DNA of 64,000 bases from Clostridia bacterium. GTDB taxonomy: Bacteria > Bacillota > Clostridia > Christensenellales > Borkfalkiaceae. Position numbers and translations under genes: made by a program. How positions within the stretch are numbered: position 1 is the first letter of the stretch; every line of letters starts with the position of its first letter. Below are positions 1 to 9,178 of the stretch, piece by piece. The DNA lies in NCBI GenBank assembly GCA_029059705.1, contig JAIDVM010000017.1, forward strand, positions 1-64,000. Reading direction: 5' to 3'. The notes beneath the pieces were generated by a model. The model worked only from the letters and a program-made list of their open reading frames with translations, did no database searches and was not told the DNA's origin.

Positions 1-46
1 CGGCGCGAATGCGCCGCGGGAGTTTTTTATTGTTAATCGTAATTTA

Positions 47-280
47 TTAATCTTCGATATTTTCCCACGAGAATAACGGTGAATTGAAAAATTCTTTTAA
101 CGTTATATTTAAACCCTCGCAAATTCCGTATATGGTTGTAAGCTTTGCGGTGGTGCTTCTTGTCATGGTTACTATTGTGGAGTGGGGAACGCCGCATAAA
201 TTTGCCAAAGCGTTTATTGAAAGTGTGCGTTCTTTTGCCAAATCCGTAATTCTTTTATATACTGCGTCGACTAATCTCAT
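47..280 (-). CDS. XRE-family HTH transcriptional regulator
   Basis: 77 aa with HTH-like 'LSINALANLCGVPHSTIVTMTR'; tandem with two more XRE ORFs. Confidence 0.8.
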   Translation of the reverse strand: MRLVDAVYKRITDLAKERTLSINALANLCGVPHSTIVTMTRSTTAKLTTIYGICEGLNITLKEFFNSPLFSWENIED

Positions 281-295
281 AAGTTTAAAACAGAT

Positions 296-523
296 TTAAT
301 ATTTTTTAGCACCCGTTTCATCTTCAAGCCCTAAAAGATAATCGGAACTTACTTTAAAAAACTTTGCGGTTAAGTAAATATTTTCCGCCGTGGGTTGCAC
401 CTTGCCGTTTGACCAGTCGGCAACGCTTGCCGCCGAAATGCCGATTAATTTGGCGAGGTTGCGTTTTGACAGTCCGGTTTCTTTTAACAGGTCTGAAAGT
501 CGGGTTGCAAATAAATTTTCCAT
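296..523 (-). CDS. XRE-family HTH transcriptional regulator
   Basis: 75 aa; 'LSKRNLAKLIGISAASVADWSNGKVQPTAENIYLTAKFFKVSSDYLLG'. Confidence 0.85.
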   Translation of the reverse strand: MENLFATRLSDLLKETGLSKRNLAKLIGISAASVADWSNGKVQPTAENIYLTAKFFKVSSDYLLGLEDETGAKKY

Positions 524-526
524 ATT

Positions 527-727
527 TTAATTGTTTATCCCGAATAATTCGTTTGGGGTTACGCCGAATTTTTGGTAAATCATTAAAATGCTGTCGTAAC
601 TCGGCTTTTTGTTGCCGAGCAGCCATTGGCTGACCGTAGTTTGGTTTACGTCCAAAATTTTGGCAAGCTTTTCTTGGCTTAAATTGTTTTCAGCCATAAT
701 TTGTTTAATAATTTCCCGAAACTGCAT
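527..727 (-). CDS. XRE-family HTH transcriptional regulator
   Basis: 66 aa; 'LSQEKLAKILDVNQTTVSQWLLGNKKPSYDSILMIYQKFGVTPNELFG'. Confidence 0.85.
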   Translation of the reverse strand: MQFREIIKQIMAENNLSQEKLAKILDVNQTTVSQWLLGNKKPSYDSILMIYQKFGVTPNELFGINN

Positions 728-748
728 AATTAAATTATAGGATTAATC

Positions 749-789
749 AGGTCAAAAGTATTGACTTAGGTCAATTGACCTAATATAAT
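749..789 (+). promoter_or_regulatory. Promoter with 18-bp perfect operator palindrome filling the spacer
   Basis: TTGACT (761-766), N17, TATAAT (784-789); TTAGGTCAATTGACCTAA at 766-783 plus AGGTCAA-N5-TTGACTT at 749-767. Confidence 0.7.
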
Positions 790-811
790 TAATCTATAAA
801 AGGAGATAGCT

Positions 812-1078
812 ATGCGGGAATTTTTGACGATAGGGGAAATTGAAGAGAGGTTGCAAAGGTTGTCTATGTTTGCGGTGCGGCAGGTGGCGGACGCGGTGGG
901 GGTTAAGTCGCCTTCGAAGTATAGCGCGGCAGAGTTGCGGCGGTTGATTTTGGGGATTGCGAAGGGCGAGGCGGAACAGGTTCCAAAAGAAAAACGAAGG
1001 CTTGCGCCCGAAAAGATGACGTATAACGGCGACGTTGCCGCGGCGGTGATATATTTAGCCGAAAAGCGCGATAATTAG
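812..1078 (+). CDS. Hypothetical protein with short SAP/Rho-N-like helical motif
   Basis: AAGGAG upstream of ATG; 88 aa; 'VGVKSPSKYSAAELRRLIL' resembles SAP/Rho-N motifs (tentative). Confidence 0.55.
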   Translation: MREFLTIGEIEERLQRLSMFAVRQVADAVGVKSPSKYSAAELRRLILGIAKGEAEQVPKEKRRLAPEKMTYNGDVAAAVIYLAEKRDN

Positions 1079-1131
1079 CGTGTTTTTAAAAAATTGTTGA
1101 ATTTTTGCGGACGGCGTGGTATAATCAGGGC

Positions 1132-1308
1132 ATGGCTATACATCACGATAAACTTGCATACGGGAAGCTTGCGCCGACGAGGGAGGAGCTTTCGGAAAAC
1201 GATATTTTAAAGATGCTTGAAAGGCTTAATGCGGACGAGGAGAACAAAAACGATGCGCCCGAAAAAGCGGGCGGAACCGCGGCCGGAGAAAAGCGGAAAA
1301 CGAAATAA
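1132..1308 (+). CDS. Small charged hypothetical protein, putatively leaderless
   Basis: Same frame as ORF 1105-1308; ATG at 1132 is 6 nt after TATAAT (1120-1125) with TTGAAT-N17 upstream. Confidence 0.5.
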   Translation: MAIHHDKLAYGKLAPTREELSENDILKMLERLNADEENKNDAPEKAGGTAAGEKRKTK

Positions 1309-1321
1309 TTTAATAAAATTT

Positions 1322-1350
1322 GCGCCCCGCGGCTAAAAGCCGCGGGGCGC
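1322..1350. terminator. Intrinsic terminator, likely bidirectional
   Basis: GCGCCCCGCGGCT-aaaa-GCCGCGGGGCGC followed by ATTTTG. Confidence 0.8.
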
Positions 1351-1362
1351 ATTTTGTAATTT

Positions 1363-2847
1363 TTAAGAGAGGGTTTTTTTGACGGCGTTTTGCCAGCCGT
1401 TTAACAGCTCGAACCGCGTTAATTCGGGCATATCGGGGGAGTAAACCTTTTCGGGCGCGTTGATTTTTTTAAGCTCTTCCTCGTCCTTCCAAAAGCCCGA
1501 GCACAGCCCCGCGAGGTAAGCCGCGCCCAAAGCCGTGGTTTCGGTTACGCGCGGGCGGACGACGTTACACCCCAATATATCCGACTGGAACTGCATTAAA
1601 AAGCCGTTTTGGCTTGCTCCGCCGTCCACCGAAAGGTGCGATATGTGAATGTTTGCGTCCTTTTGCATGGCGGTTACAAGTTCGCATACCTGATATGCGA
1701 TAGCTTCGAGCGCCGCCCTTATTATATGCGCGCGGGTGGTGCCGCGGGTTATGCCGCAAATGGTACCGCGGGCGGCGGCGTCCCAATAAGGCGCGCCAAG
1801 CCCCGTGAAGGCGGGCACGACGTAAACCCCGCCGCTGTTTTTAACGCTTAACGCGTGCGCTTCGCTCTCTTCGGCGGAGGCGATTATTTTAAGCTCGTCG
1901 CGTAGCCATTGCACGACGGCGCCGCCCACGAAAACCGAGCCTTCCAAAACGTATTGCGGCGATTTTGCGGCGGTGGTTGCGCCGAGGGTGGTTACCAAGC
2001 CGTTGCGGCTTTTAACCGCGTTGCCGCCCGTGTTCATCAAAAGGAAGCAGCCCGTGCCGTAGGTGTTTTTTACGTCGCCTTCGCCCGTGCAGAGCTGGCC
2101 GAAGAGCGCGGCTTGCTGGTCGCCCACAACTCCGCAAACGTGCACGGGCGCGCCGAACAGCCCCGCGTCGGTTTCGCCGTAGCGGTGGGAGGAGGGGTAA
2201 ACCTTGGGCAGCATGGATTTGGGGATATCGAAAAGGCGCAAAAGCTCTTTATCCCATGTGAGCGTATGTATGTTGAAGAGCATGGTGCGGCTGGCGTTGG
2301 TGTAGTCGGTGGCAAAAATTTTGCCCTTGGAAAGCTGCCACAAAATAAACGTGTCCACCGTGCCGAATAAAAGCTCGCCCCTCTGCGCGCGGGCGCGGGC
2401 GCCTTCAACGTTGTCTAAAATCCACTTTATTTTAGTTGCCGAAAAATACGCGTCGGGCACAAGCCCCGTTTTGTTGTAAATCTTTTCGGAAAAGCCGTCG
2501 CGCTTTAATTTTTCGCAATAATCCGCAGTCCGGCGGCATTGCCAGACGATGGCGTTATAAACGGGCTTGCCCGTTTTTTTGTCCCAGACGAGGGTGGTTT
2601 CGCGCTGGTTGGTTATGCCCATGGCGGCGATGTCGGCGGCGGTTATGCCCGCGCGCACCAAAGCTTCGCCTATTACGGCAACCGTAGACCCCATAATATC
2701 CTGCGGCGAGTGCTCAACCCAGCCCGCTTTGGGGTAAATCTGCTTAAATTCCTGCTGCGCTTTTGAAATTATTTCGCCCTTTTTGTTAAAGACGATTGCG
2801 CGCGTGCTTGTGGTGCCTTGGTCGAGCGCCAAAACGAATTTTTTCAT
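1363..2847 (-). CDS. glpK: Glycerol kinase
   Basis: 494 aa FGGY kinase; '[21 protein letters not shown]', '[32 protein letters not shown]'. Confidence 0.97.
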   Translation of the reverse strand: MKKFVLALDQGTTSTRAIVFNKKGEIISKAQQEFKQIYPKAGWVEHSPQDIMGSTVAVIGEALVRAGITAADIAAMGITNQRETTLVWDKKTGKPVYNAIVWQCRRTADYCEKLKRDGFSEKIYNKTGLVPDAYFSATKIKWILDNVEGARARAQRGELLFGTVDTFILWQLSKGKIFATDYTNASRTMLFNIHTLTWDKELLRLFDIPKSMLPKVYPSSHRYGETDAGLFGAPVHVCGVVGDQQAALFGQLCTGEGDVKNTYGTGCFLLMNTGGNAVKSRNGLVTTLGATTAAKSPQYVLEGSVFVGGAVVQWLRDELKIIASAEESEAHALSVKNSGGVYVVPAFTGLGAPYWDAAARGTICGITRGTTRAHIIRAALEAIAYQVCELVTAMQKDANIHISHLSVDGGASQNGFLMQFQSDILGCNVVRPRVTETTALGAAYLAGLCSGFWKDEEELKKINAPEKVYSPDMPELTRFELLNGWQNAVKKTLS

Positions 2848-2848
2848 A

Positions 2849-3049
2849 TTAATCGCTTAACCCCAATAAATAGTCTGCGGATACTTCGAAGTATTTACAT
2901 AAAGCAATTATGTAGCTCAATTTAGGTTCGTTTACGCCTGTTTCCCAATAACTTATTGCGGAATAGGTTGCCCCGATAAGCTTACCTAATTCCTTTTGGC
3001 TTACGCCTTTTGAAACTCGTAACTCTTTTAATCTTTCCTGAAATTTCAT
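2849..3049 (-). CDS. XRE-family HTH transcriptional regulator
   Basis: 66 aa; '[48 protein letters not shown]'. Confidence 0.85.
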   Translation of the reverse strand: MKFQERLKELRVSKGVSQKELGKLIGATYSAISYWETGVNEPKLSYIIALCKYFEVSADYLLGLSD

Positions 3050-3061
3050 AAGAAAAGTTTA

Positions 3062-3128
3062 CAAGAAATCTTGTTAAAAGTGTTGACTTTCAAGAAAACT
3101 TGTTATAAAATGTAAACAAGAAAACTTG
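3062..3128. promoter_or_regulatory. Three CAAG-N4-CTTG candidate operators around a promoter
   Basis: CAAGAAATCTTG 3062-3073, CAAGAAAACTTG 3091-3102 and 3117-3128; TTGACT 3083-3088, N17, TAAAAT 3106-3111. Confidence 0.6.
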
Positions 3129-3437
3129 AAAAGTCTAAGTTGGCATGTTGAGCGGAACGAAGTGGAGCCGAAACATCTTTTGCGGTAATTGCGTTATTAA
3201 GTGTTTACCGCAAAATTATTGCAATGTTAATAAGGCAAGGTGTTTTGCGCAGAATCGCTGCGCGGGCGCAAAAAGATTCTTCGGCTACGCTCAGAATGAC
3301 AAGGAGGCGGGCTTTGCGCTTGCTTAGAATGACAGAGTGGCGGGCTTAAAAATATTTCAGCTCTTTCCGAGCTAACATAAGTTTTTTAATTTCTTTTTTT
3401 GTAAAATTAAATTACTGATATAAAGGAAGGTTATTTT

Positions 3438-3725
3438 ATGGCGGAAGTTAAAAAGGAGTGTTGGAGTTGCAATTTTTATCGCCCGTATTACACTATGGGG
3501 TATTGCCGCTTTGATAAACAGGATTTGGGTTATTGCAGCAGAAGCAAGGAGCAGGTTGCCGACAAGCATAGCACGTGCGGGATGTGGCGCCGCAACCATT
3601 GGAGCAGGAATATGAGAAAGCAAGTGGCTTTGCGGTCGCTTTTGGAAATTTTGCAGAATTTGGAGCACGTGCGCATTATTTTAGAGGAAGAGCACGAAAT
3701 GAACAAAACAGACCCGTTGGAATAA
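3438..3725 (+). CDS. Small Cys-rich, probably metal-binding hypothetical protein
   Basis: AAGGAAGG SD; 'CWSCNFYRPYYTMGYCRFDKQDLGYC...HSTCGMW'; resembles the 9700-9969 product. Confidence 0.65.
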   Translation: MAEVKKECWSCNFYRPYYTMGYCRFDKQDLGYCSRSKEQVADKHSTCGMWRRNHWSRNMRKQVALRSLLEILQNLEHVRIILEEEHEMNKTDPLE

Positions 3726-3731
3726 AGAGAA

Positions 3732-3760
3732 GGCGGCGGCGCATAAAATGCGCCGCCGCC
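3732..3760. terminator. GC-rich hairpin terminator
   Basis: GGCGGCGGCGCA-taaaa-TGCGCCGCCGCC then TAAATTTTT. Confidence 0.75.
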
Positions 3761-3801
3761 GTAAATTTTTCTGCCGTATTAACCCGCGAGCTTGACGGCG
3801 G

Positions 3802-3969
3802 TTATTCCTTTATGCTGTCTTCGCCGTCGAGTTCGTTGTACATTTTGTGAAAGGTTTTGATTTCTTCGGGGTCGAGGTGAATTCTTTGAAAAAGCCCCGT
3901 GCATTCGTTTGCGCTGGCGGATTTTTCGAAAACGTCCTCAATCATTTTTGTTTTTTTATGCTTGCTCAT
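3802..3969 (-). CDS. Small hypothetical protein (55 aa), not in supplied ORF track
   Basis: Manual translation: MSKHKKTKMIEDVFEKSASANECTGLFQRIHLDPEEIKTFHKMYNELDGEDSIKE*. Confidence 0.5.
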   Translation of the reverse strand: MSKHKKTKMIEDVFEKSASANECTGLFQRIHLDPEEIKTFHKMYNELDGEDSIKE

Positions 3970-3997
3970 ACAAGCATTATGCCCAAGCCGCGGTTTT

Positions 3998-4984
3998 TTA
4001 TTCGCCCTTTTTTATGGCGAGATAGGTTACCGTGTGCTTCGTTTTGTGCTCAAAGAGTTTGTTGCCGTCCATGTCGCAAATTGCGATATAGTCGAAGTCC
4101 TTGCTTTCATTCATAAAGCACTTTTGCTGAAAAATAACCAGCCTTTTATTATCGAAAAAATATCGGCAACGGCTGTAAGCGGTTGCGCCGCTGTCAAAAG
4201 CCAAATCGTCGCAGATGAATTTCGGCTTGCCGCCGAGGTTTTGGGAATAATATTTTTTATTTTTATAATAGATTAGCGTGTCGTTATCATATGCTACGGC
4301 GTTGCCGCCTTCTACGCGCAAAAGCTCGGTAATCGCGTTATATTGCGGGTCGTATTTGAAAAACGAGGTGTAAAGTATTTTTTCGACGCCTATGTTTCCG
4401 CCACCCGCAAAATAGCCGACGCAGCCCGAATATACGTTGCAAAAGCCGTAAATTTCGCCGTCTGTTTCGGTTGCGTGGTACTGAATTGGCAGCTTGCCGT
4501 TTTGGGAGTGTTGTTCCATTATGTTTTGCAGCAACGGCAGGCGGTTTTTTGCGAGGGACGTGGAACGGCGGGGGAAGGTGTTGCCTTCCAAAACGACGGG
4601 CGCGGCGGGGGTGATAAATTCTTCTCCGTTTTCGTCCGTCCAATAATCGTTTTCGGTTGCGCCGCTTGCGTCGTCGGGTTCGGGAGGCGTTTCGCCGTAA
4701 CCGTTTTCAAACTTGTTTTCAAGCTGCTCTACGGTTATTTTGCCCGTGGCTTTGTCTATGCGAACAAACTCGGTGAAGGCGTTGCATTCGTCCGTTTTGT
4801 AGTAATAAGCCTCGTCCGTTTCGGCGGCGGAGCGGTATTCTGTCATAGAGCGGTCGTTGCCGTAAAGCATAAAAACGTTCGTAAAACAAAAAATCAAAAT
4901 CAACGCGGTAACCGCCGCGGCAATGAAACCGGCAACGGCTATTTTTATTGTTTTTTTACCTTTTGCCCCCATAATATCACTCAT
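3998..4984 (-). CDS. Hypothetical protein with N-terminal TM helix
   Basis: 328 aa; 'IAVAGFIAAAVTALILIFCFTNVFML'. Confidence 0.6.
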   Translation of the reverse strand: MSDIMGAKGKKTIKIAVAGFIAAAVTALILIFCFTNVFMLYGNDRSMTEYRSAAETDEAYYYKTDECNAFTEFVRIDKATGKITVEQLENKFENGYGETPPEPDDASGATENDYWTDENGEEFITPAAPVVLEGNTFPRRSTSLAKNRLPLLQNIMEQHSQNGKLPIQYHATETDGEIYGFCNVYSGCVGYFAGGGNIGVEKILYTSFFKYDPQYNAITELLRVEGGNAVAYDNDTLIYYKNKKYYSQNLGGKPKFICDDLAFDSGATAYSRCRYFFDNKRLVIFQQKCFMNESKDFDYIAICDMDGNKLFEHKTKHTVTYLAIKKGE

Positions 4985-5865
4985 TTACCGTAAATTTCGT
5001 TATAAATATGCCTTGCGTAGGCGCGGGCGACGTTTACGCCCGTAACGCTTTCAATGCCGTCGAAAAAGGCGTTTGAATTTACTTCGCAAATTAAATAACC
5101 GTCTTTTCCGAACAAAACGTCAACGCCGCAGTAGTCTAAATTTAAAATTTTTGCTACCTTTAAGCAAAGGTTTGTCATCTCTTTATCGGGTGTGAAAATT
5201 GCGCCCTCGCCGCCCAAATCCATGTTGGAGCGGAAGTCCGTTTTTGAGCTTCTTTTCATTGCGGCGGTTATTTTGCCGCCGATAACTATTACGCGCGCGT
5301 CCTTGCCCGCGCTTTCTTTTATAAACCGCTGGTAGAGGTGCGGGGTGCATTGCAGTTCCACGGCGTAAGCCTTTAATTGTTCGAAGTTATCCGCTTTGTA
5401 AACGGATTGCCCGCGCGAGCCGTAGCATTGCTTTATTATTAAGGGGTAACCGAGCTTTTTGGCGGTGCTTGTTAAAAAAGCTTCGTCGGGCGTTGCGGAG
5501 GGGGTGTAGCGGAGGGGCGCGGCAACCGTGGCGGGCACGGGCACGCCGTTTTGCGAAAGCAGCGCAAAGGTGAGCATTTTGTCGTCGCAAGCCCTTATCG
5601 CCGCGTGCGAATTAAAGAGGCGAAGCCCCGATTTTTCGAGCAGGTGCGAGGAATATTTGTCCTTGTCGAGGTAAACGCAAAAGTCGTAATTTTTGAGCTC
5701 GTTTACGATTTCGCCGTTATCGTTTATATAAAGACCGAACGAGCCGTTTTTGAACACGCTTATTTCCACGCCGAGCTGCGAGAACTCGTTTTTGAGCTTT
5801 TCGGTTTGGCTGGTTACCGGTTTAAGGTGCGAATACGCGTTTAAAATTATTGCGCCCTTTTTCAA
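4981..5865 (-). CDS. RimK-like ATP-grasp family protein
   Basis: 294 aa; 'LGYPLIIKQCYGSRGQSVYKA', 'DARVIVIGGKITAAMKR', 'DYCGVDVLFGKDGYLICEVNSNAFFDGIE'. Confidence 0.85.
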   Translation of the reverse strand: MKKGAIILNAYSHLKPVTSQTEKLKNEFSQLGVEISVFKNGSFGLYINDNGEIVNELKNYDFCVYLDKDKYSSHLLEKSGLRLFNSHAAIRACDDKMLTFALLSQNGVPVPATVAAPLRYTPSATPDEAFLTSTAKKLGYPLIIKQCYGSRGQSVYKADNFEQLKAYAVELQCTPHLYQRFIKESAGKDARVIVIGGKITAAMKRSSKTDFRSNMDLGGEGAIFTPDKEMTNLCLKVAKILNLDYCGVDVLFGKDGYLICEVNSNAFFDGIESVTGVNVARAYARHIYNEIYGK

Positions 5866-5921
5866 GATTAAACCCCTTAATTTTAAATTTACCCCGCATA
5901 TATGCGGGGCTTTTAAACGTT

Positions 5922-6581
5922 TTATTTGTTTTTGTAATAAATTTTGAGCGCCTTTTTGTCGGGCGCGCCGTCGTTTATTATAAAAGCGCGTTTGCCGTTT
6001 GCCTTGTCGGCGCGGGCGGTGTAGCTAACGGAGGAATACTTTGCGCCGCGGGTTAAGGCGAGCTTTAAAAAGGTTATGCAAATCCTTGTGGTTATTGCCG
6101 AGGCAACCGTGGATTTGCGCATGGCGGAAAGCTTTTTGAACGCGGAAAAATCGAATAAAATTTTTTCTTTAAAGTTATTTACCGAAATTTCCGCTCTGTC
6201 GTCGAGTATGCGGCAGTAGAAGGTTAAGGAATCGCGCTCGGGGTGCATTGATTTTGCGTTTTCAATCATAACGTCGCGGACGTAGTCGTTTATTATTTTT
6301 TCGATTTCGCCGCCGAATTTAACGTTGCAATATGCCGCGACGGAAACCGCGGCAACCGCGAGGACGGGCGCGACGATTAGTGTTGAAAGCTTTAAGGCAT
6401 AGATATCGCAATAGGTTCCCACGCAAAAGCCCACGATAAAGTAGGCTAAGAGCGCGGCGCAGATTATTACTGCCACGTTGCCTATGCGCTCGCCCTTTAA
6501 AAGCTTTTTAAGTCTTTCGCCGTCGATTTGCGCCGAGGGCGCCGTGTTTTGCGCGGGTTGAGGTGTTTTTAAACTTTCCAT
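5922..6581 (-). CDS. Membrane-anchored hypothetical protein
   Basis: 219 aa with two adjacent hydrophobic segments; in SPFH-RHH gene row. Confidence 0.6.
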   Translation of the reverse strand: MESLKTPQPAQNTAPSAQIDGERLKKLLKGERIGNVAVIICAALLAYFIVGFCVGTYCDIYALKLSTLIVAPVLAVAAVSVAAYCNVKFGGEIEKIINDYVRDVMIENAKSMHPERDSLTFYCRILDDRAEISVNNFKEKILFDFSAFKKLSAMRKSTVASAITTRICITFLKLALTRGAKYSSVSYTARADKANGKRAFIINDGAPDKKALKIYYKNK

Positions 6582-6590
6582 AGCTTTATT

Positions 6591-6776
6591 TTAGTCCTTT
6601 TCGCCGTCGTTTGGCAAGCCCTTTTTGCCGAATTTGCGATATTTAACGCATTCCGTCAAAAGATATTCTATCTGCCCGTTCACGGAACGGAACTCGTCCG
6701 CCGCCCATTTTTCAAGCTCCGCATAAAGATTTTCGGTTACCCTGAGCGGTATTTGTTTTTTTGTGTTTTTTTCCAT
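6591..6776 (-). CDS. Arc/CopG-like ribbon-helix-helix DNA-binding protein
   Basis: 61 aa; '[38 protein letters not shown]'. Confidence 0.75.
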   Translation of the reverse strand: MEKNTKKQIPLRVTENLYAELEKWAADEFRSVNGQIEYLLTECVKYRKFGKKGLPNDGEKD

Positions 6777-6816
6777 AAATTAACCGTTTTTATATAAATT
6801 TTCGGGTTTAACCGTG

Positions 6817-8022
6817 TCAGTTTTCGCTTGTGCCGGCAAGCTGCATTTCTACGGGTTTTACTTTGCTGCGGTAAACGCAGTAGAAAATAGTCCAAATTAC
6901 GCACGCGGCTATCGCCGAAAGCAAGAGGAACGCCGTACCCATGCCCAAAACGTTTTCAACGAAGGATAGTTCGGGGTCTTTTATCGCGCCGATTGCGCCT
7001 AAAATAATTCCCGTAAGCGTCGAAAGTCCGCATAAAAGCGAAAAGAGCAGGTTGCCGCGGCGTTGGAATTTCATAAATTCGCTTTGTAAAAAGCGGCGCA
7101 TACCGTCCGCTTCGCTGTTCGTCAGTTTTTTTTCGTTGCGCCTGTAAATGGCGCGGCGTTTTACGTCGAACCAAATTGCCGCGGCAATAAAAACCGCAAA
7201 AACCGTTCCCGCAACGCAAGACGAACACACCGTCATAAAAGTATTGCCGTAGCGTTCGCTTAAAAGCCCTAAGGTTATAATTACAACCAAAAACACGCCC
7301 GCAATCACGGCGGCGGTTTTCCCCGAGGCGGAGGCAATCCGTTTTAATTCGGCTCTGTCGGCGGGGTCGCGCAGAAACAGCTCCTGCGAGCGGGTGGCGG
7401 TGTTGCGCGCCGCATACGACTGCTTTGAAATAAGCCCCTGCGAAAAGCCCGCGCCTTTTTTAAGAACGGTTATTTCTTCGTCGGCTTGTTCGTAGAGCTC
7501 GGCGCGGCGTTTGAAATCGTTTGCCGCCGGAACGAACGCGGGGAGTACGGCAAAAATTACCGAAGCCGCAACGAGCGCGGGTACAGCCAATGCAAAACCT
7601 TCGTTGCCGCGGGTTGCAAACAGAGAAAGCACCGCCGCAACCGCGCTTATTGCGGTTGGTATAACCGCCAGAACGGCGACAACCGCGTTTTGGGGCTTGC
7701 CGTAAAGCGTTAAAAATTTTTCGGCAAGGCGCTTTCGGGCAGAGCTCAATTCGCCGTCCGCGTTTTCCGCCGCAATCTGTTCCGCAGCCAAAGCGTTGAA
7801 ATAGGGCTTGCGTTTAACCGAGAGCACGGCGGTTGCAATTCCCGCAACGATAATTAAAACGCCGAGGGTTGCGGGGACTGCCGCGTGCACGTTTGCCGTT
7901 AAAAATATGAGCGGGAGGGCGAACACAAGCTGCGCCGCCGCAGCGATACCGCAAAGGCGGTTAAATTTTTTGTAGCTTTGCAACCGCCCGCCCGTTAAAA
8001 TTAACTTTAAAAATTCGTCCAT
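6817..8022 (-). CDS. Polytopic membrane protein, unknown function
   Basis: 401 aa, multiple hydrophobic helices; directly after the SPFH gene. Confidence 0.65.
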   Translation of the reverse strand: MDEFLKLILTGGRLQSYKKFNRLCGIAAAAQLVFALPLIFLTANVHAAVPATLGVLIIVAGIATAVLSVKRKPYFNALAAEQIAAENADGELSSARKRLAEKFLTLYGKPQNAVVAVLAVIPTAISAVAAVLSLFATRGNEGFALAVPALVAASVIFAVLPAFVPAANDFKRRAELYEQADEEITVLKKGAGFSQGLISKQSYAARNTATRSQELFLRDPADRAELKRIASASGKTAAVIAGVFLVVIITLGLLSERYGNTFMTVCSSCVAGTVFAVFIAAAIWFDVKRRAIYRRNEKKLTNSEADGMRRFLQSEFMKFQRRGNLLFSLLCGLSTLTGIILGAIGAIKDPELSFVENVLGMGTAFLLLSAIAACVIWTIFYCVYRSKVKPVEMQLAGTSEN

Positions 8023-8077
8023 AAATATTTACGTTGCAAATAAAACCGCGTTTTTTTTGCGTCTATTCAGCGGTTTT

Positions 8078-9037
8078 TTAATAAATGCTGCCGCTGTTGA
8101 CTACGGGCTGCGCGTCGCGGTTGCCGCAGAGGACGACCAAAAGGTTTGAAACCATTGCCGCCTTTCTTTCGTCGTCAAGCTCCACAACGTTGTTTTCGGA
8201 AAGCTTTTTAAGCGCCATTTCAACCATGGACACCGCGCCGTCGACAATTTTCTGCCTTGCCGCGATTATTGCCGAAGCCTGCTGGCGCTGTAACATTGCC
8301 GCCGCGATTTCGGGCGCATAAGCAAGGTTGTTGATGCGCGCTTCGATAATTTCGATTCCTGCCATTTCGACGCGGCTTTGAAGCTCCGCCTTTAAAACGT
8401 CGGCAATTTCCTGCGAGGAACCGCGGAGCGACTTTTCGTCGCCGTTTTCGCTTACGTCGTAAGGATATTGGCGGGCAACCTGCCTTATTGCACTGTCGGA
8501 CTGGGTGGAAATGTAGTTCATGTAATTATCTACGGCAAAAACAGCCTTTGCGCAGTTTTTTATGCGCCAAATTACAACTACGCTTATTTCAATGGGGTTG
8601 CCTTCTTCGTCGTTTACTTTTTGCTTGTCGTTGTTTAAGGTCATGGCTTTAAGGCTCAATTTGCGTGTAGCCTTGCCCATGCCGAGCGCCAAATTCATGC
8701 CGAGAGCTGGGTTTTGCGAAACGCAGAAGGGGTTTACGAAATAAAAGCCGTCTTTATCGAGCGTGCCGTGGTATTTGCCGAAGAGGGTGAAAACCATTGC
8801 CTCGTTGGGGGCAAGCACTTTTAAGCCCGCGAACATTAACGAAAACACCAGCACAAGCACGCAGCCCACGCCGAACATGGCGAAAAACTGCGGGTTTGCG
8901 GGCGCATCTTCGCCACCCACGAGTATGCAGCCGACTATCATTAAAGTCATGCCGACCGTAAGCCCCAAAAAGTTTACGGCAAGCATAAGCCAGCCGTTTA
9001 TGCCCTTTAAAGTTCTTTCTTCGATTTGTTTTTGCAT
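8078..9037 (-). CDS. SPFH/band-7 domain membrane protein
   Basis: '[34 protein letters not shown]', '[44 protein letters not shown]'; start moved to MQKQIEERT because AAGGAG precedes it. Confidence 0.85.
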   Translation of the reverse strand: MQKQIEERTLKGINGWLMLAVNFLGLTVGMTLMIVGCILVGGEDAPANPQFFAMFGVGCVLVLVFSLMFAGLKVLAPNEAMVFTLFGKYHGTLDKDGFYFVNPFCVSQNPALGMNLALGMGKATRKLSLKAMTLNNDKQKVNDEEGNPIEISVVVIWRIKNCAKAVFAVDNYMNYISTQSDSAIRQVARQYPYDVSENGDEKSLRGSSQEIADVLKAELQSRVEMAGIEIIEARINNLAYAPEIAAAMLQRQQASAIIAARQKIVDGAVSMVEMALKKLSENNVVELDDERKAAMVSNLLVVLCGNRDAQPVVNSGSIY

Positions 9038-9061
9038 TTCTGTTTTCTCCTTAAAACAAAT

Positions 9062-9114
9062 TGATATCAAATTGATATCATCTGAATTATAACACCGAAA
9101 TTTCGGAATTGCAA
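9062..9114 (-). promoter_or_regulatory. SPFH operon promoter with tandem TGATATCA palindromes
   Basis: Minus strand TTGCAA (9109-9114), N17, TATAAT (9086-9091); TGATATCA at 9062-9069 and 9073-9080; CCGAAATTTCGG at 9095-9106 in spacer. Confidence 0.7.
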
Positions 9115-9178
9115 GCGTTTTTTAAAAAAATTTTTAAGTAAGCGTGCAAACGTCAAAAAAGCGTGTTATTATATTAAT

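Noticed and set aside
84-299. 71-aa hydrophobic ORF on + strand
   Set aside because: Fully antisense to a convincing XRE gene and lacks an SD.
1909-2370. 153-aa ORF antisense to glpK, and similar long antisense ORFs (e.g. 4343-4993, 11672-12328, 62417-63439)
   Set aside because: Complementary frames of confidently assigned genes; expected from codon bias, with no independent support.
3145-3327. 60-aa ORF on + strand
   Set aside because: Lies across short dispersed repeats, has no SD, and its sequence is low-information.
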